This document shows positions 6,857 to 14,590 of a DNA stretch of 32,931 nucleotides, in pieces. Both the position numbers and the translations under genes were made by a program. The stretch is from NS-11 sp036505795 (GTDB taxonomy: Bacteria > Nitrospirota > Nitrospiria > Nitrospirales > NS-4). Positions within the stretch are counted from its first letter, which is position 1. The number at the start of each line of letters is the position of its first letter. The stretch lies in contig DASXSU010000052.1 of assembly GCA_036505795.1 (NCBI GenBank), positions 1 through 32,931 of the forward strand. The letters run 5' to 3'. A model generated the notes under the pieces. The model made no database searches. It was not told the DNA's origin and saw only the letters and a program-made list of their open reading frames with translations.

Positions 6857-8077
6857 ATGAGAAAAAGTATAGGGATACTGACAGTTGCGTCCGTCATGCT
6901 CTTTGCACAGACGGCGACCTACGCCGCGGAGCAGATGACAAAGGAACAGGAAGGAGCGGGCAAGATCTCCGGCCAGGAAACTCAGAAGCAATCTGGTCAA
7001 GAGATGCAGAAGCAGTCCGGGTCGGATATGCAGAAGCAGTCTGGTGAAGCGACCCAGCGGCAGTCTAGCCAAGACACGCAGAAGCAGTCGGGCCAGTCCG
7101 GCCAATCAGGCCAGGACATGCAGCAGCAGTCGGGCCAGTCTGGGCAGGCCACCGTGAATTTTAGCGAGGAAATGCAGCGGCAAAACAAACAAATCTGGAA
7201 ATCCGGCCAGCAGTACCAGCCTCAGTGTCAGCGCCAAGGCAAGAGCCAGCAGGCAGCATCCCCACAGCCGGCAACGCCACCAAGCCAGGCAAGCCAGCCA
7301 TCCAGTACCCAGCAGCAGGCTGCTGGACAGCAGCCGGGCCAGCTAGGTCAGCCGTCAGCCTCCCAGCAACAGACCGGGCAACAACCGGCGGCGGGCCGTG
7401 AACAGACCCAGCAAGCAACGCAGGATCAGGGCAAGCAGACCGAGGGCCAATCCGCGGCAGGAGCAGGCGGCGCGCAGACGGTGAAGGGGCAGTTTGTCCG
7501 TGTAGAAAGCGATTTCTATATCATTAAGGACCAAAGCGGTAAGGAAATATGCATTCCTACCAGCTATGGTACGTTCGTTGATCAAACATTCAGCCCAGGC
7601 GACACGGTTGTCGCTCGTTTAGGGCAGGATGGAAACGCTCTCCGGATTGGGCGCCAAAGTGATCGCCAGACGGCCTCGTCCGGCTCTCAGGGCCAAGAAA
7701 TGAGTCCTCAGGGCCAGGATCTGGGCATGGGGGCTACTGAGCAGTCCTCCAAGGACCGTGGCAAAGATGTCGCCGGCAGCCAGGGTTCTCAAGGCCAGGG
7801 CCAGGATTTAGGCGCAGGAACCAGTGAACAAGCGACGAAGAGCCGTGACAAAGGCAAGCAGACTGCATCGGTTGTCAAAGGCGAATTGTTGAAGATTCAA
7901 GGAGAGTTTTATACCGTCAAGGATACAACGGGCAACGAGGTTCGCCTCCATGTCAACAAGGAAACGAAAATGGAGATCCCCGTCAACGTCGGGGACAAAG
8001 TTGAAGCGGAGCGGACCGCGTCGGATCATGCAGTGTCCATAAAGAAAGCGCAAGACGCCGGCACCGGCGCCCGTTAA
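6857..8077 (+). CDS. Secreted Gln/Ser-rich repeat protein with duplicated C-terminal domain
   Basis: I do not recognise this 406-residue protein. It has a signal peptide (about residues 1-24, ending TYAAE). A tandem-repeat region follows, with units like QEMQKQSG (about residues 40-97), then a long Gln/Ala/Ser/Pro-rich linker to about residue 205. Two similar domains follow: VKGQFVRVESDFYIIKDQSG (from about residue 209) and VKGELLKIQGEFYTVKDTTG (from about 339), each about 58 residues and probably a small beta-barrel, separated by another Gln/Ser/Gly-rich linker. The start at 6857 is set by a strong AAGGAGGG site and the signal peptide; a longer frame to 6788 lacks both. It is monocistronic, with a terminator after it. 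A role in the periplasm or outside the cell is inferred. Confidence 0.75.
   Translation: MRKSIGILTVASVMLFAQTATYAAEQMTKEQEGAGKISGQETQKQSGQEMQKQSGSDMQKQSGEATQRQSSQDTQKQSGQSGQSGQDMQQQSGQSGQATVNFSEEMQRQNKQIWKSGQQYQPQCQRQGKSQQAASPQPATPPSQASQPSSTQQQAAGQQPGQLGQPSASQQQTGQQPAAGREQTQQATQDQGKQTEGQSAAGAGGAQTVKGQFVRVESDFYIIKDQSGKEICIPTSYGTFVDQTFSPGDTVVARLGQDGNALRIGRQSDRQTASSGSQGQEMSPQGQDLGMGATEQSSKDRGKDVAGSQGSQGQGQDLGAGTSEQATKSRDKGKQTASVVKGELLKIQGEFYTVKDTTGNEVRLHVNKETKMEIPVNVGDKVEAERTASDHAVSIKKAQDAGTGAR
6974..7146 (+). repeat. Tandem 24-nt repeats coding QEMQKQSG-like octapeptides
   Basis: About six imperfect copies of an eight-codon unit, plus short QSG repeats, lie within the signal-peptide-proximal part of the secreted protein. 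Core peptides seen in order are QETQKQSG, QEMQKQSG, SDMQKQSG, EATQRQSS, QDTQKQSG and QDMQQQSG. Copy number is likely to vary between strains. Confidence 0.75.
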
Positions 8078-8089
8078 GTTCTGCTCTAT

Positions 8090-8118
8090 GCCCCCGGGCG
8101 TGGGCCCGGGGGCCTCTT
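8090..8118 (+). terminator. Hairpin terminator after the repeat protein gene
   Basis: A 10-bp perfect GC stem, GCCCCCGGGC/GCCCGGGGGC (8090-8099 with 8104-8113), has a 4-nt loop and lies 12 bp after the stop. The following tract, CTCTTAG, is only moderately T-rich. Confidence 0.7.
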
Positions 8119-8209
8119 AGTACAGGTTCAGCGACTTATTCTCCCGCGACCTCCTCGGCAAGAAATAAAAAATTCATTAATATTTTACACATAACCCTTT
8201 ATAGGTTTC

Positions 8210-8237
8210 TTGAACTAACACTTTGGAGGGGTATCCT
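8210..8237 (+). promoter_or_regulatory. Candidate promoter of the small membrane protein gene
   Basis: TTGAAC (8210-8215) and TATCCT (8232-8237) are separated by 16 bp, with an AT-rich stretch upstream. The -10 overlaps an inverted repeat, ATCCT/AGGAT (8233-8237 with 8244-8248). The match is modest. Confidence 0.3.
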
Positions 8238-8298
8238 TAAGCTAGGATCGAATTGAAACGCACAGGGCGTTGGCGCCGCATTCAGACCTGAGGTATTT

Positions 8299-8691
8299 AT
8301 GACCTACGATACTGACGAAGGCATTTTCCACCAGGTCTGGCACGATTGCTGGAAGAGTCTGTTTCTTTTTGGAAGCCTCTTTATCGGCATTCTGTTGCTG
8401 GGCTCAATTGCCCGATGGCTGGGTCTGGTATTATTCATGGTCTTTGCAGTCATCACCCTAAAGGACATACTACGGCTGCTCATGGCCATTGGCCTGGGGG
8501 TTTTGGTGCTTCCTTTCACCATCATGGCAGCTTTCAAATTTCGCCCGAACAGCGAGGGGCAGGGATGGGGAGACGGCGTGCACCTCTTAAACGCGAACGC
8601 GATTATCGTGATGCAGCTCTTCGTGCTGGTCGGCTACAACCTCTTCCTCTATAGCCACTTCTTTGTCAGCGGCAATATCCCTCTTCCCTAA
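8299..8691 (+). CDS. Small integral membrane protein of unknown function
   Basis: I do not recognise this 130-residue protein. It shows about four hydrophobic segments: about residues 19-37 (LFLFGSLFIGILLLG), 38-54, 58-78 (LLMAIGLGVLVLPFTIMAAF) and 99-125 near the C-terminus. A short soluble loop (KFRPNSEGQGWGDG) lies between the third and fourth. The start ATG has a GAGG site eight bases upstream. The gene stands alone between a terminator and the convergent selO gene. Confidence 0.65.
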   Translation: MTYDTDEGIFHQVWHDCWKSLFLFGSLFIGILLLGSIARWLGLVLFMVFAVITLKDILRLLMAIGLGVLVLPFTIMAAFKFRPNSEGQGWGDGVHLLNANAIIVMQLFVLVGYNLFLYSHFFVSGNIPLP

Positions 8692-8713
8692 ACCACTGCG
8701 AGAGTCGGATAAT

Positions 8714-10189
8714 TTAGGACGAACAGCTCACCACGAGGTGTTTGCTCCCGGCCGGCGGAGGCGCAGCGTACTGTTCCATTCCAGGCTGTTCGTCATAGGG
8801 ACGCCGAAGAAGGGTAAGCAACCTGTCGATCTCGGAGAAATCCCGTTTTTCCGTCGCGAGCACGATGGCGTTCTGCGCCAGATGGTTTCTAAGAATAAAC
8901 TTCGGGTTCACCTTATTCATCTGTACCCTACGCTCTGCATCGGGGCCGCCTTCTCCTCGAAGCCGGCGCCGATACTGGTTCGCCCAGGCGTCGAACGCCT
9001 CCCGGTCCAGAAACAGGTCCCGTAATGGGATTGCCATGGTTTCGCCTGCCGAGCTGAGCGCCCCCAGTCCTCGAAATAAGACGGTGTAATCAACATGATT
9101 CTTTTGCATGATCTCCAGCAGACCGGTGATCAGTTCGCCATCCTCCGGCATCCATTCCTTTAGACCGAGCTTGGCTCGCATGAGCTCTCGGTAGTGCGCC
9201 ACCATGGCCGGCTCATAAGCCGCCAGGGCTTCCTTCGCCTCATCCTCCGTCATCAACGGCAGAAGCGATTCAGCGAGGGCATGAAGGTTCCAGCTTCCGA
9301 TGTTGGGCTGGCGATGAAAAGCATAGCGCCCCGCCCGATCGGAGTGGTTGCAAATCAGCTCTGCGTTGTAGTCATCCATGAAGCCGAAGGGGCCATAATC
9401 GAGCGTGATCCCCAGGATTGACATGTTATCGGTGTTGAGGACGCCATGCGCGAACCCCACCGCCTGCCATTTCGCCACGAGTTGGGCCGTGCGGTCGACG
9501 ACTTCACCCAGGAAAAGGCGGTACCTATCGCTGAGTCCCAGCAGATGGGGGAAATGCTCCTCGATCACATAGTCGGCAAGCTGCCTGAGCGAGTCGGTTT
9601 GCCTGCGATAATAGAAGACTTCGAACGACCCAAAACGCACGTGGGAGGGCGCGAGGCGCAGCAGCATGGCCCCCGTCTCGACCCCTTCTTCCCGAAGAAC
9701 TTCCTCATCGCTCCCCACCAGACACAGGGCCCGGGTCGTGGGAATACCGAGGCCATACATGGCTTCGCTGCCGAGGTATTCTCGAATGCAGGAGCGCAGG
9801 ACGGCGCGCCCGTCTCCGTCCCGGGAGAAGGCGGTCTGGCCGGCTCCTTTTAAATGGAGATCCCATTTCTCCCCGCGCTCGTTGCGAATCTCTCCCAAAA
9901 GCAGAGCCCGGCCGTCCCCCAATTGAGAAACGTAATGCCCGAACTGATGACCCGAGTAGAGCATGGCCAAAGGTTCGCTTCCCGGAAGGAGGCGAGCGCC
10001 GCTGAAATATTCCACGAACTCCGGCCGCTCGGCCTCTTTCGGGTCGAGATCCAAGAGCGCGCCGGCATCGGCATTAAAGCTGACGAGGTAGGGTTTGGAA
10101 GAAAACGGCGTGGGCGCTAAACGCGCGGAAAAGGCTTGCGGGAGTCGCGAGTACGTGTTGTCGAACCGAAGCGTCTCAAGTGTGCGCAC
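8714..10189 (-). CDS. selO: Protein adenylyltransferase SelO (YdiU/UPF0061)
   Basis: SelO is a pseudokinase-fold enzyme that transfers AMP from ATP to Ser, Thr or Tyr of target proteins and is linked to the oxidative stress response. The 491-residue length is typical. Key parts are visible: the glycine-rich start SGHQFGHYVSQLGDGRALLLG (about residues 79-99), the nucleotide-binding Lys at about 114 (HLKGAGQT), the active-site segment HGVLNTDN (about 249-255) and the metal-binding Asp in ITLDYGPFGF (about 264). The C-terminus ends VSCSS, where animal SelO has selenocysteine. The GTG start directly follows the stop of the Tat gene (TGAGTG), so it is probably coupled to the tat genes. Confidence 0.93.
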   Translation of the reverse strand: MRTLETLRFDNTYSRLPQAFSARLAPTPFSSKPYLVSFNADAGALLDLDPKEAERPEFVEYFSGARLLPGSEPLAMLYSGHQFGHYVSQLGDGRALLLGEIRNERGEKWDLHLKGAGQTAFSRDGDGRAVLRSCIREYLGSEAMYGLGIPTTRALCLVGSDEEVLREEGVETGAMLLRLAPSHVRFGSFEVFYYRRQTDSLRQLADYVIEEHFPHLLGLSDRYRLFLGEVVDRTAQLVAKWQAVGFAHGVLNTDNMSILGITLDYGPFGFMDDYNAELICNHSDRAGRYAFHRQPNIGSWNLHALAESLLPLMTEDEAKEALAAYEPAMVAHYRELMRAKLGLKEWMPEDGELITGLLEIMQKNHVDYTVLFRGLGALSSAGETMAIPLRDLFLDREAFDAWANQYRRRLRGEGGPDAERRVQMNKVNPKFILRNHLAQNAIVLATEKRDFSEIDRLLTLLRRPYDEQPGMEQYAAPPPAGSKHLVVSCSS

Positions 10190-10474
10190 TCAGACCTTCT
10201 TGGCTTCCGCGTCTTCTGTATCGGAGGCCGAATTCTTGACCGCCTCCTCCGCTTCCTTCATTGAAGATTCAAGGTCCTGCTGAATCGATTTCATTTCGGC
10301 TTGCATTAAATTTAATTCGGGTTCCACCGACTTGCGAACGTCGTCGGTGGCGTCTTTAAAACCCTTGACCGCTTTTCCCACCTGCCGGCCGATCTCCGGC
10401 AACTGTTGGGGTCCGAATAGGAGAAAGGCGACGACCAGAATGACCAGAATCTCTGTGACGCCGAGGCCAAACAT
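10190..10474 (-). CDS. tatB: Twin-arginine translocase subunit, TatA/TatB type
   Basis: The 94-residue protein has the Tat N-terminal membrane helix (MFGLGVTEILVILVVAFLLF), the FGP hinge, and the amphipathic helix PEIGRQVGKAVKGFKDAT. An acidic, helical tail follows. TatA, TatB and TatE share this fold. The long acidic tail and the second position in the cluster favour TatB, but TatA cannot be excluded. Five bases separate it from the upstream tatA-like gene, and selO follows without a gap. No tatC is in the window. Confidence 0.8.
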   Translation of the reverse strand: MFGLGVTEILVILVVAFLLFGPQQLPEIGRQVGKAVKGFKDATDDVRKSVEPELNLMQAEMKSIQQDLESSMKEAEEAVKNSASDTEDAEAKKV

Positions 10475-10479
10475 CAGTC

Positions 10480-10719
10480 TTACACGCCTTGGGGATGGTC
10501 CCCGGCCGGCTTCACGCCGGCGGATGTGGGTGGCGCAACAGGAGGAGGGGTCGTCGGCTGATCGGTCAATTGTTGTGGCTCAGGCTCAAATACCGACTTC
10601 TTGAAGCCTTTCACCGCCTTGCCTACGCCTTCCCCGAGTTGGGGAAGCTTACCCGCTCCAAAGATAATCAACACGATGATCAGAATCAGCAGCAATTCCA
10701 TCCAGCCTAAACCGAACAT
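10480..10719 (-). CDS. tatA: Twin-arginine translocase subunit TatA
   Basis: The 79-residue protein has one N-terminal membrane helix (MFGLGWMELLLILIIVLIIF), the FGAGKLPQLG hinge, and the amphipathic helix GVGKAVKGFKKS typical of TatA, then a Pro/Thr-rich tail. It would form the Tat pore for exporting folded proteins. An AGGAGG site precedes the ATG. It is the first gene of the tat-selO unit. Confidence 0.88.
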   Translation of the reverse strand: MFGLGWMELLLILIIVLIIFGAGKLPQLGEGVGKAVKGFKKSVFEPEPQQLTDQPTTPPPVAPPTSAGVKPAGDHPQGV

Positions 10720-10751
10720 GGAGGGAACCTCCTAAAAAGGGTCGAAACTCT

Positions 10752-10782
10752 ATCATACCACGGCTATCGTGCCTGTGTACAA
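10752..10782 (-). promoter_or_regulatory. Promoter of the tatA-selO unit
   Basis: On the minus strand TATGAT (10757-10752) is preceded by TGG, giving an extended -10. A TTGTAC -35 (10782-10777) lies 19 bp upstream, a longer spacer than usual. The ATG of tatA is about 33 bp downstream of the -10. Confidence 0.4.
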
Positions 10783-10837
10783 GCGGTCTCGGCAGGGGCC
10801 TGGATTGACGCGGCTGAGGATCTTTTCGGAGACCCGG

Positions 10838-10913
10838 TGGCTCCCCGGGCAGGACTCGAACCTGCGACCAGCCGGTTAACAGCCGGCTGCTCTACCAACT
10901 GAGCTACCGGGGA
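10838..10913 (-). tRNA. tRNA-Asn (anticodon GTT), 3' CCA encoded
   Basis: The minus strand folds as a full cloverleaf: acceptor TCCCCGG/CCGGGGA, D-stem GCTC/GAGC, anticodon stem GCCGG/CCGGC around the loop CTGTTAA, a short variable loop, and T-stem GCAGG/CCTGC around TTCGAGT. The anticodon is GTT. The discriminator G is followed by a genome-encoded CCA (10840-10838). The transcript body is 73 nt without CCA. Confidence 0.97.
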
Positions 10914-10938
10914 ATCTCGGATGAAAAACAGAGTGTGA

Positions 10939-10967
10939 GATATACCACAGCCTATCTTCTAGAGCAA
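10939..10967 (-). promoter_or_regulatory. Promoter of tRNA-Asn
   Basis: On the minus strand TTGCTC (10967-10962) is followed after 17 bp by TATATC (10944-10939). Transcription would begin about 20 bp before the mature tRNA 5' end. Confidence 0.55.
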
Positions 10968-10984
10968 TTCTTGCGTGCTGAATG

Positions 10985-11248
10985 CTAAAACCCGGTAATG
11001 CGACCCTCGTCCTCGTCAATATCCTCCGTGGAACCTTCGTCGCCCCCGCTACCGGCATAATGGCGCGCCCAGGACATATAGATATTTCCGCTGTCCTTTA
11101 GGGTATCGGCATTCTTCGCGACTTGATCGATCTCGGAGGGATCCTTCCCGGTGAGATGGAGTTGTGCGACATAGTCCTTAAACGCTTGGTTGACGTGCGC
11201 CATCGCTTCTGCCACTTCCTGGATCGACTGCCTGATATTATCATTCAT
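10985..11248 (-). CDS. Small acidic protein of unknown function next to the por operon
   Basis: I do not recognise this 87-residue soluble protein. It is mostly helical in composition (NIRQSIQEVAEAMAHVNQAF, then SEIDQVAKNADTLKDS) and ends in an acidic, disordered-looking tail (GGDEGSTEDIDEDEGRITGF). A GAGGG site lies upstream of the ATG. It lies after the terminator of the por operon on the same strand, so it may be expressed by read-through or from a promoter I cannot see. A role connected to the oxidoreductase is only a guess from position. Confidence 0.6.
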   Translation of the reverse strand: MNDNIRQSIQEVAEAMAHVNQAFKDYVAQLHLTGKDPSEIDQVAKNADTLKDSGNIYMSWARHYAGSGGDEGSTEDIDEDEGRITGF

Positions 11249-11274
11249 AAATGACCCTCGTATGCTCCCGCCCT

Positions 11275-11313
11275 AATGAAAAAGCCCCACGGCGCCGGCG
11301 CCATGGGGCTTTT
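11275..11313 (-). terminator. Rho-independent terminator of the por operon
   Basis: The stem AAAAGCCCCA/TGGGGCTTTT (11280-11289 with 11304-11313) encloses a further GGCGCC/GGCGCC pairing. On the minus strand it is followed by a T-run (CTTTTTCATT). It lies 21 bp after the porD stop and is also symmetric enough to work on the plus strand. Confidence 0.85.
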
Positions 11314-11334
11314 GGCAACTCTCTAGAAGAAAAC

Positions 11335-11613
11335 TTAGCCCGCGTAGGCTTGGCCGAGCCCTGCGGCCTCTCCCTTTTTTTGCAGCAACTTGCCGTCCGC
11401 TCCCATCGCCAGCATCTCGACGGCCTGATGTTTGGCGGCATCGCAGACAACCTTGCACAGTTCACAGCCTTTACAGATATCGGTAATCACCTTCGCGACC
11501 ATGTTGGTGGTGTCGAGAAGAATGCAGTCCGCCTCAGGACAATACATGATGCACAGGCGGCATCCCTTCTTCGCGACGCACTTCTCATCCGTAACCACCG
11601 CTACGTTATACAT
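11335..11613 (-). CDS. porD: 2-oxoacid:ferredoxin oxidoreductase, delta (ferredoxin-like) subunit
   Basis: The 92-residue subunit carries electrons from the catalytic core to free ferredoxin. It has two four-Cys motifs for [4Fe-4S] clusters. The first is C12-x5-C18-x2-C21-x3-C25-P, with a three-residue longer first gap than the usual CxxCxxCxxxCP. The second is C47-x2-C50-x2-C53-x3-C57, followed by Asp instead of Pro. An extra Cys30 follows the first motif. It is the last gene of the por operon, 23 bp after the gamma subunit gene, with its own GGGAAAGGA ribosome site. Confidence 0.85.
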   Translation of the reverse strand: MYNVAVVTDEKCVAKKGCRLCIMYCPEADCILLDTTNMVAKVITDICKGCELCKVVCDAAKHQAVEMLAMGADGKLLQKKGEAAGLGQAYAG

Positions 11614-11636
11614 TCGGCGTCCTTTCCCTCAGACCA

Positions 11637-12332
11637 TTAGACCATTGCCACGGTCAATTCGACATTGTTCTTTACTGCCCACTCCGCGCCCACGTCGTAC
11701 GCCTTCTTCACGACCGCCAGGTTCTTCGCGAGCAACAGTTCCTTCTTCGCAAATTTCTTCGTGATCGCCTGGTCCAGCGTCGCCGTTCCGCCCGACGCGA
11801 CATACTTCTTACCGAATCGATCTTGTAGTGCAAGGTCCAGCGCTTCCATCGTGACGCATTTCGTAATGCCGGCCACAGATCCGATCATGCCCATGTTCGT
11901 GGACAACTCCGTGCTCGCAATCTCGAGCGCCATCTCGGTGGCATTAACATAATAGACGGCCACTTCGAGGTCTTCCAGGCGTTGCCTGTCTTCATCACTC
12001 AACAATTCCATGTTGGAATTGATGATCACCAGGCCGCCCCGCTTAATCCCCGAATAGAAAGGCATCGTGTAACTCTTACCCTGATTGATCACCTGCGGAT
12101 GGAAAACCTCGATCACCTCGGGATAGACCAGTTCGCCCCGGTCATAAATCCGTTCCACGCCGATCCGTACGTACGCCTCGGCCGGCGCCATTCGCTTCTC
12201 CGCGCCGAAGAATGGATTCGAGATGGCCTGTCTGCCGTCTTTCGACGCCGCCATCGCCATGACATGCGCAGAGGTGACCACGCCTTGGCCTCCGAGGCCC
12301 GACATTCGAATGTTGATCCGTCGCTTAATCAT
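11637..12332 (-). CDS. porG: 2-oxoacid:ferredoxin oxidoreductase, gamma subunit
   Basis: The 231-residue protein begins with the family's signature INIRMSGLGGQGVVTSAHVM and continues with FFGAEKRMAPAEAYVRI and the NMGMIGSVAGIT region. These match the gamma domain of pyruvate/2-oxoglutarate ferredoxin oxidoreductases, which takes part in CoA binding and complex assembly. AAAGGAG lies before the ATG, and the gap to the beta gene is 29 bp. Whether the complex prefers pyruvate or 2-oxoglutarate cannot be decided from sequence alone. Confidence 0.9.
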   Translation of the reverse strand: MIKRRINIRMSGLGGQGVVTSAHVMAMAASKDGRQAISNPFFGAEKRMAPAEAYVRIGVERIYDRGELVYPEVIEVFHPQVINQGKSYTMPFYSGIKRGGLVIINSNMELLSDEDRQRLEDLEVAVYYVNATEMALEIASTELSTNMGMIGSVAGITKCVTMEALDLALQDRFGKKYVASGGTATLDQAITKKFAKKELLLAKNLAVVKKAYDVGAEWAVKNNVELTVAMV

Positions 12333-12361
12333 GAAGGATCTCCTTTACCTCATGCGTCGGT

Positions 12362-13264
12362 TCAAGCCTGCGTGAGAGCTTCCTTAGCCGCGGACTTTTT
12401 GGCCTTGTCCTTCTCCGCCAGGTCGGCAAGAAACGCCTTCGCCTCGTCGGAGATGAACTCTTTATAGTTAAACCGCTCGCCCGGTTTCTCCGCGTCCCGC
12501 ATCTCCTGGAGACCTTCCATGCTGTTCTTGCCGATCTCCAAAATGCAGGGTGTGTACAGCTGCAGGTACGTAGGTCCGATTTCACGAGCGATCAGCACCG
12601 CATTCCTGACCACCTTCTCCACGAGAGAAGGCTTGCTGACCGTGCAGTTCACGACATAGGCGCAGCCTGACTCGCGAGCGATCTCCGGCAACCGCACCTT
12701 GTCGAACTTCTTACCGGTCGGCGCCATCTTGGCGACAAACCCTTTTTGCATCAGGCCGCTTTCCTGGCCGCCGGTGTTCGCGTACAGCTCATTGTCAAAG
12801 CAGATCGTCGTGAACTTTTCTTGGCGGAACCAGGACTGCAACGTATAGTCTAATCCGATGTCGACCGTCGCACCGTCGCCGGCCAGAACGACGACATCTT
12901 TGATCTGATTGGGAAAACGCAGCGCCAGGGCGCGCTTCAAGCCGGACGCGACTGCGTTCTGGTTGCCGAAAAGTGAATGGATGTTGTGAACGGCGACATG
13001 CGGGAACACCAGGCTTGTGCAGCCGGTCGATCCCACCATGACCGTATCTTCGGGATTCGGCAAGGATGCGAGAATGTATCGAAACGCCATCGACTCCGGA
13101 CAGCCCGCGCAGAGCGAGTGCTGTTCAATGAGCTCCTTGTTGATGCCGACATCCTTCCATCCACGACCTTCTTTGCCCCAGGTGGCATTCGTGACCAGGT
13201 CACGATACTCGATTGGCATGATATCGAAGAACTCTTCACAGATTTGAATACGCTCTTTGCTCAT
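12362..13264 (-). CDS. porB: 2-oxoacid:ferredoxin oxidoreductase, beta (TPP-binding) subunit
   Basis: The 300-residue beta subunit holds thiamine diphosphate and a [4Fe-4S] cluster. The TPP/Mg motif is GDGATVDIG (from about residue 129) with the partner NELYANTGGQ (about 158-167). Cluster cysteines CAGC (about residues 52 and 55) and Cys82 in STGCTSL are present, with a later Cys in LQLYTPCILEIG as the likely fourth ligand. The charged Lys/Ala-rich C-terminal tail (about 280-300) looks disordered. The ribosome site GGGGAGGAG is strong. With the alpha subunit it forms the catalytic site that makes pyruvate from acetyl-CoA and CO2, or the analogous 2-oxoglutarate reaction, in the reductive TCA cycle. 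Confidence 0.93.
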   Translation of the reverse strand: MSKERIQICEEFFDIMPIEYRDLVTNATWGKEGRGWKDVGINKELIEQHSLCAGCPESMAFRYILASLPNPEDTVMVGSTGCTSLVFPHVAVHNIHSLFGNQNAVASGLKRALALRFPNQIKDVVVLAGDGATVDIGLDYTLQSWFRQEKFTTICFDNELYANTGGQESGLMQKGFVAKMAPTGKKFDKVRLPEIARESGCAYVVNCTVSKPSLVEKVVRNAVLIAREIGPTYLQLYTPCILEIGKNSMEGLQEMRDAEKPGERFNYKEFISDEAKAFLADLAEKDKAKKSAAKEALTQA

Positions 13265-13321
13265 CTGCTTTCTCCTCCCCGTGCCGTGACAGGCGCGAGT
13301 TATTCAGGTTCTTAGAAAAAC

Positions 13322-14530
13322 TCAGCTTCCTCGGCCCGCCAAGGTCGCGACAGACTTACCCAGCGACCGCTGAATGTGCTCCACGATCACCTCCGGAGGC
13401 ATTGTCATCCCGCCGGCTACGTGGGGCCCGGCGATGACACGATCAGAATCTGCGATGGTGGCCTTGATTTCGCGCGCCATCCAGCCGGCCACATTGAACT
13501 CAGGCACGAAGATATGCTTCGCGTACTTGGTCGCCTCGCGAATCTCATGATATGGCCACGGCCGCAAGGACTTGACTTTCACCAGCCCGACGCGCAGTCC
13601 CTCATCGGCGAGCAAGCGAATCGCCTCGCGCCCTTGCGACACCGCCGTCCCCGAGGAGACGATCAGGATCTCGGAATCTATATTCTCGGTCTCAATGAGA
13701 CCGCCGATTAACGGGATCGTATGCTTGCGCGAGCGCTCCACGGCCGCACGCACTTCTTGCTGCCAGGAGGCATGCGTGGCATAGCTGATGTAGTTGCTCT
13801 TCATCACGAAGGGATCACGCATCATTCGGACCGGCGGGCACTCCATATCCATGCAGGGCACAGGAGAGCGATAGGGATCGTAGGGCGGCAGACACATGTC
13901 GGCCGGGGTCAAATTGACGACGTCCTTCGTATGGGTGACGAAGAATCCGTCGCAACAAATTGCGATCGGCAGATGGACATCCGGTTCCTCCGCCACAATA
14001 AAGCCCATCAGAATCCAGTCATAAAAATCCTGCGCGGTCTCGGCATGCCAGACCAGCATACCGGTCTCAAGCAAATAATAGATCTCAAGGGTATCCGGCT
14101 GGATGCTCAAGGGCGAATTGATGCCGCGGCAGGTGACGATCATCTCGATCGGCAACCGCGCGCCGGACCACATGGGGAAATTCTCCATTGCACGCATGGT
14201 CCCGGGGCCGGCCGTGGTTGTAAAGACACGGGCGCCACCGAAAGAGCCTCCGGCGCATTCCGACATCACGCCGAATTCATTCTCTCCGCGCATGTAGTCG
14301 GTGACATAGCCTTCGGCATACAGCTCACCAATCAACGCCGCGGCTTCGCTCTGAGGCGTGATCGGATAGGCCACCATCAGATCGACACTGGCCCGCCGGA
14401 TGGCTTCCTTGATGACCTCGCTCCCCGTATAGAAAGAGGGAATGCGAGGAGCTTCAAAGAAGAGATGTCGGGGATCAGTGTAGACCTGACCCTTCTTGTT
14501 CTTCGTCCCGATGACAGAATGGCTATCCAT
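13322..14530 (-). CDS. porA: 2-oxoacid:ferredoxin oxidoreductase, alpha subunit
   Basis: The 402-residue alpha subunit contains the pyrimidine-binding half of the TPP fold (VAYPITPQSEAAALIGELYA, about residues 53-72), the substrate-side segment GENEFGVMSECAGGSFGGAR and the domain-II motif SSGTAVSQGREAIRLLADEG near the C-terminus. An N-terminal extension of about 35 residues precedes the core. An AGGAGG site lies seven bases before the ATG. Gene order on this strand is E-A-B-G-D. A 297-residue open frame runs antisense to it and is a shadow. Confidence 0.93.
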   Translation of the reverse strand: MDSHSVIGTKNKKGQVYTDPRHLFFEAPRIPSFYTGSEVIKEAIRRASVDLMVAYPITPQSEAAALIGELYAEGYVTDYMRGENEFGVMSECAGGSFGGARVFTTTAGPGTMRAMENFPMWSGARLPIEMIVTCRGINSPLSIQPDTLEIYYLLETGMLVWHAETAQDFYDWILMGFIVAEEPDVHLPIAICCDGFFVTHTKDVVNLTPADMCLPPYDPYRSPVPCMDMECPPVRMMRDPFVMKSNYISYATHASWQQEVRAAVERSRKHTIPLIGGLIETENIDSEILIVSSGTAVSQGREAIRLLADEGLRVGLVKVKSLRPWPYHEIREATKYAKHIFVPEFNVAGWMAREIKATIADSDRVIAGPHVAGGMTMPPEVIVEHIQRSLGKSVATLAGRGS

Positions 14531-14590
14531 CGGTTGGCCTCCTATTGGTGGTGTTCGAGTTTTCTGAGATTGCCGGACGTTGCTGTTCCA

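Noticed and set aside
6974..7146. CRISPR-like array
   Set aside because: The repeats are contiguous, imperfect and in frame with a protein; there are no spacers and no cas genes.
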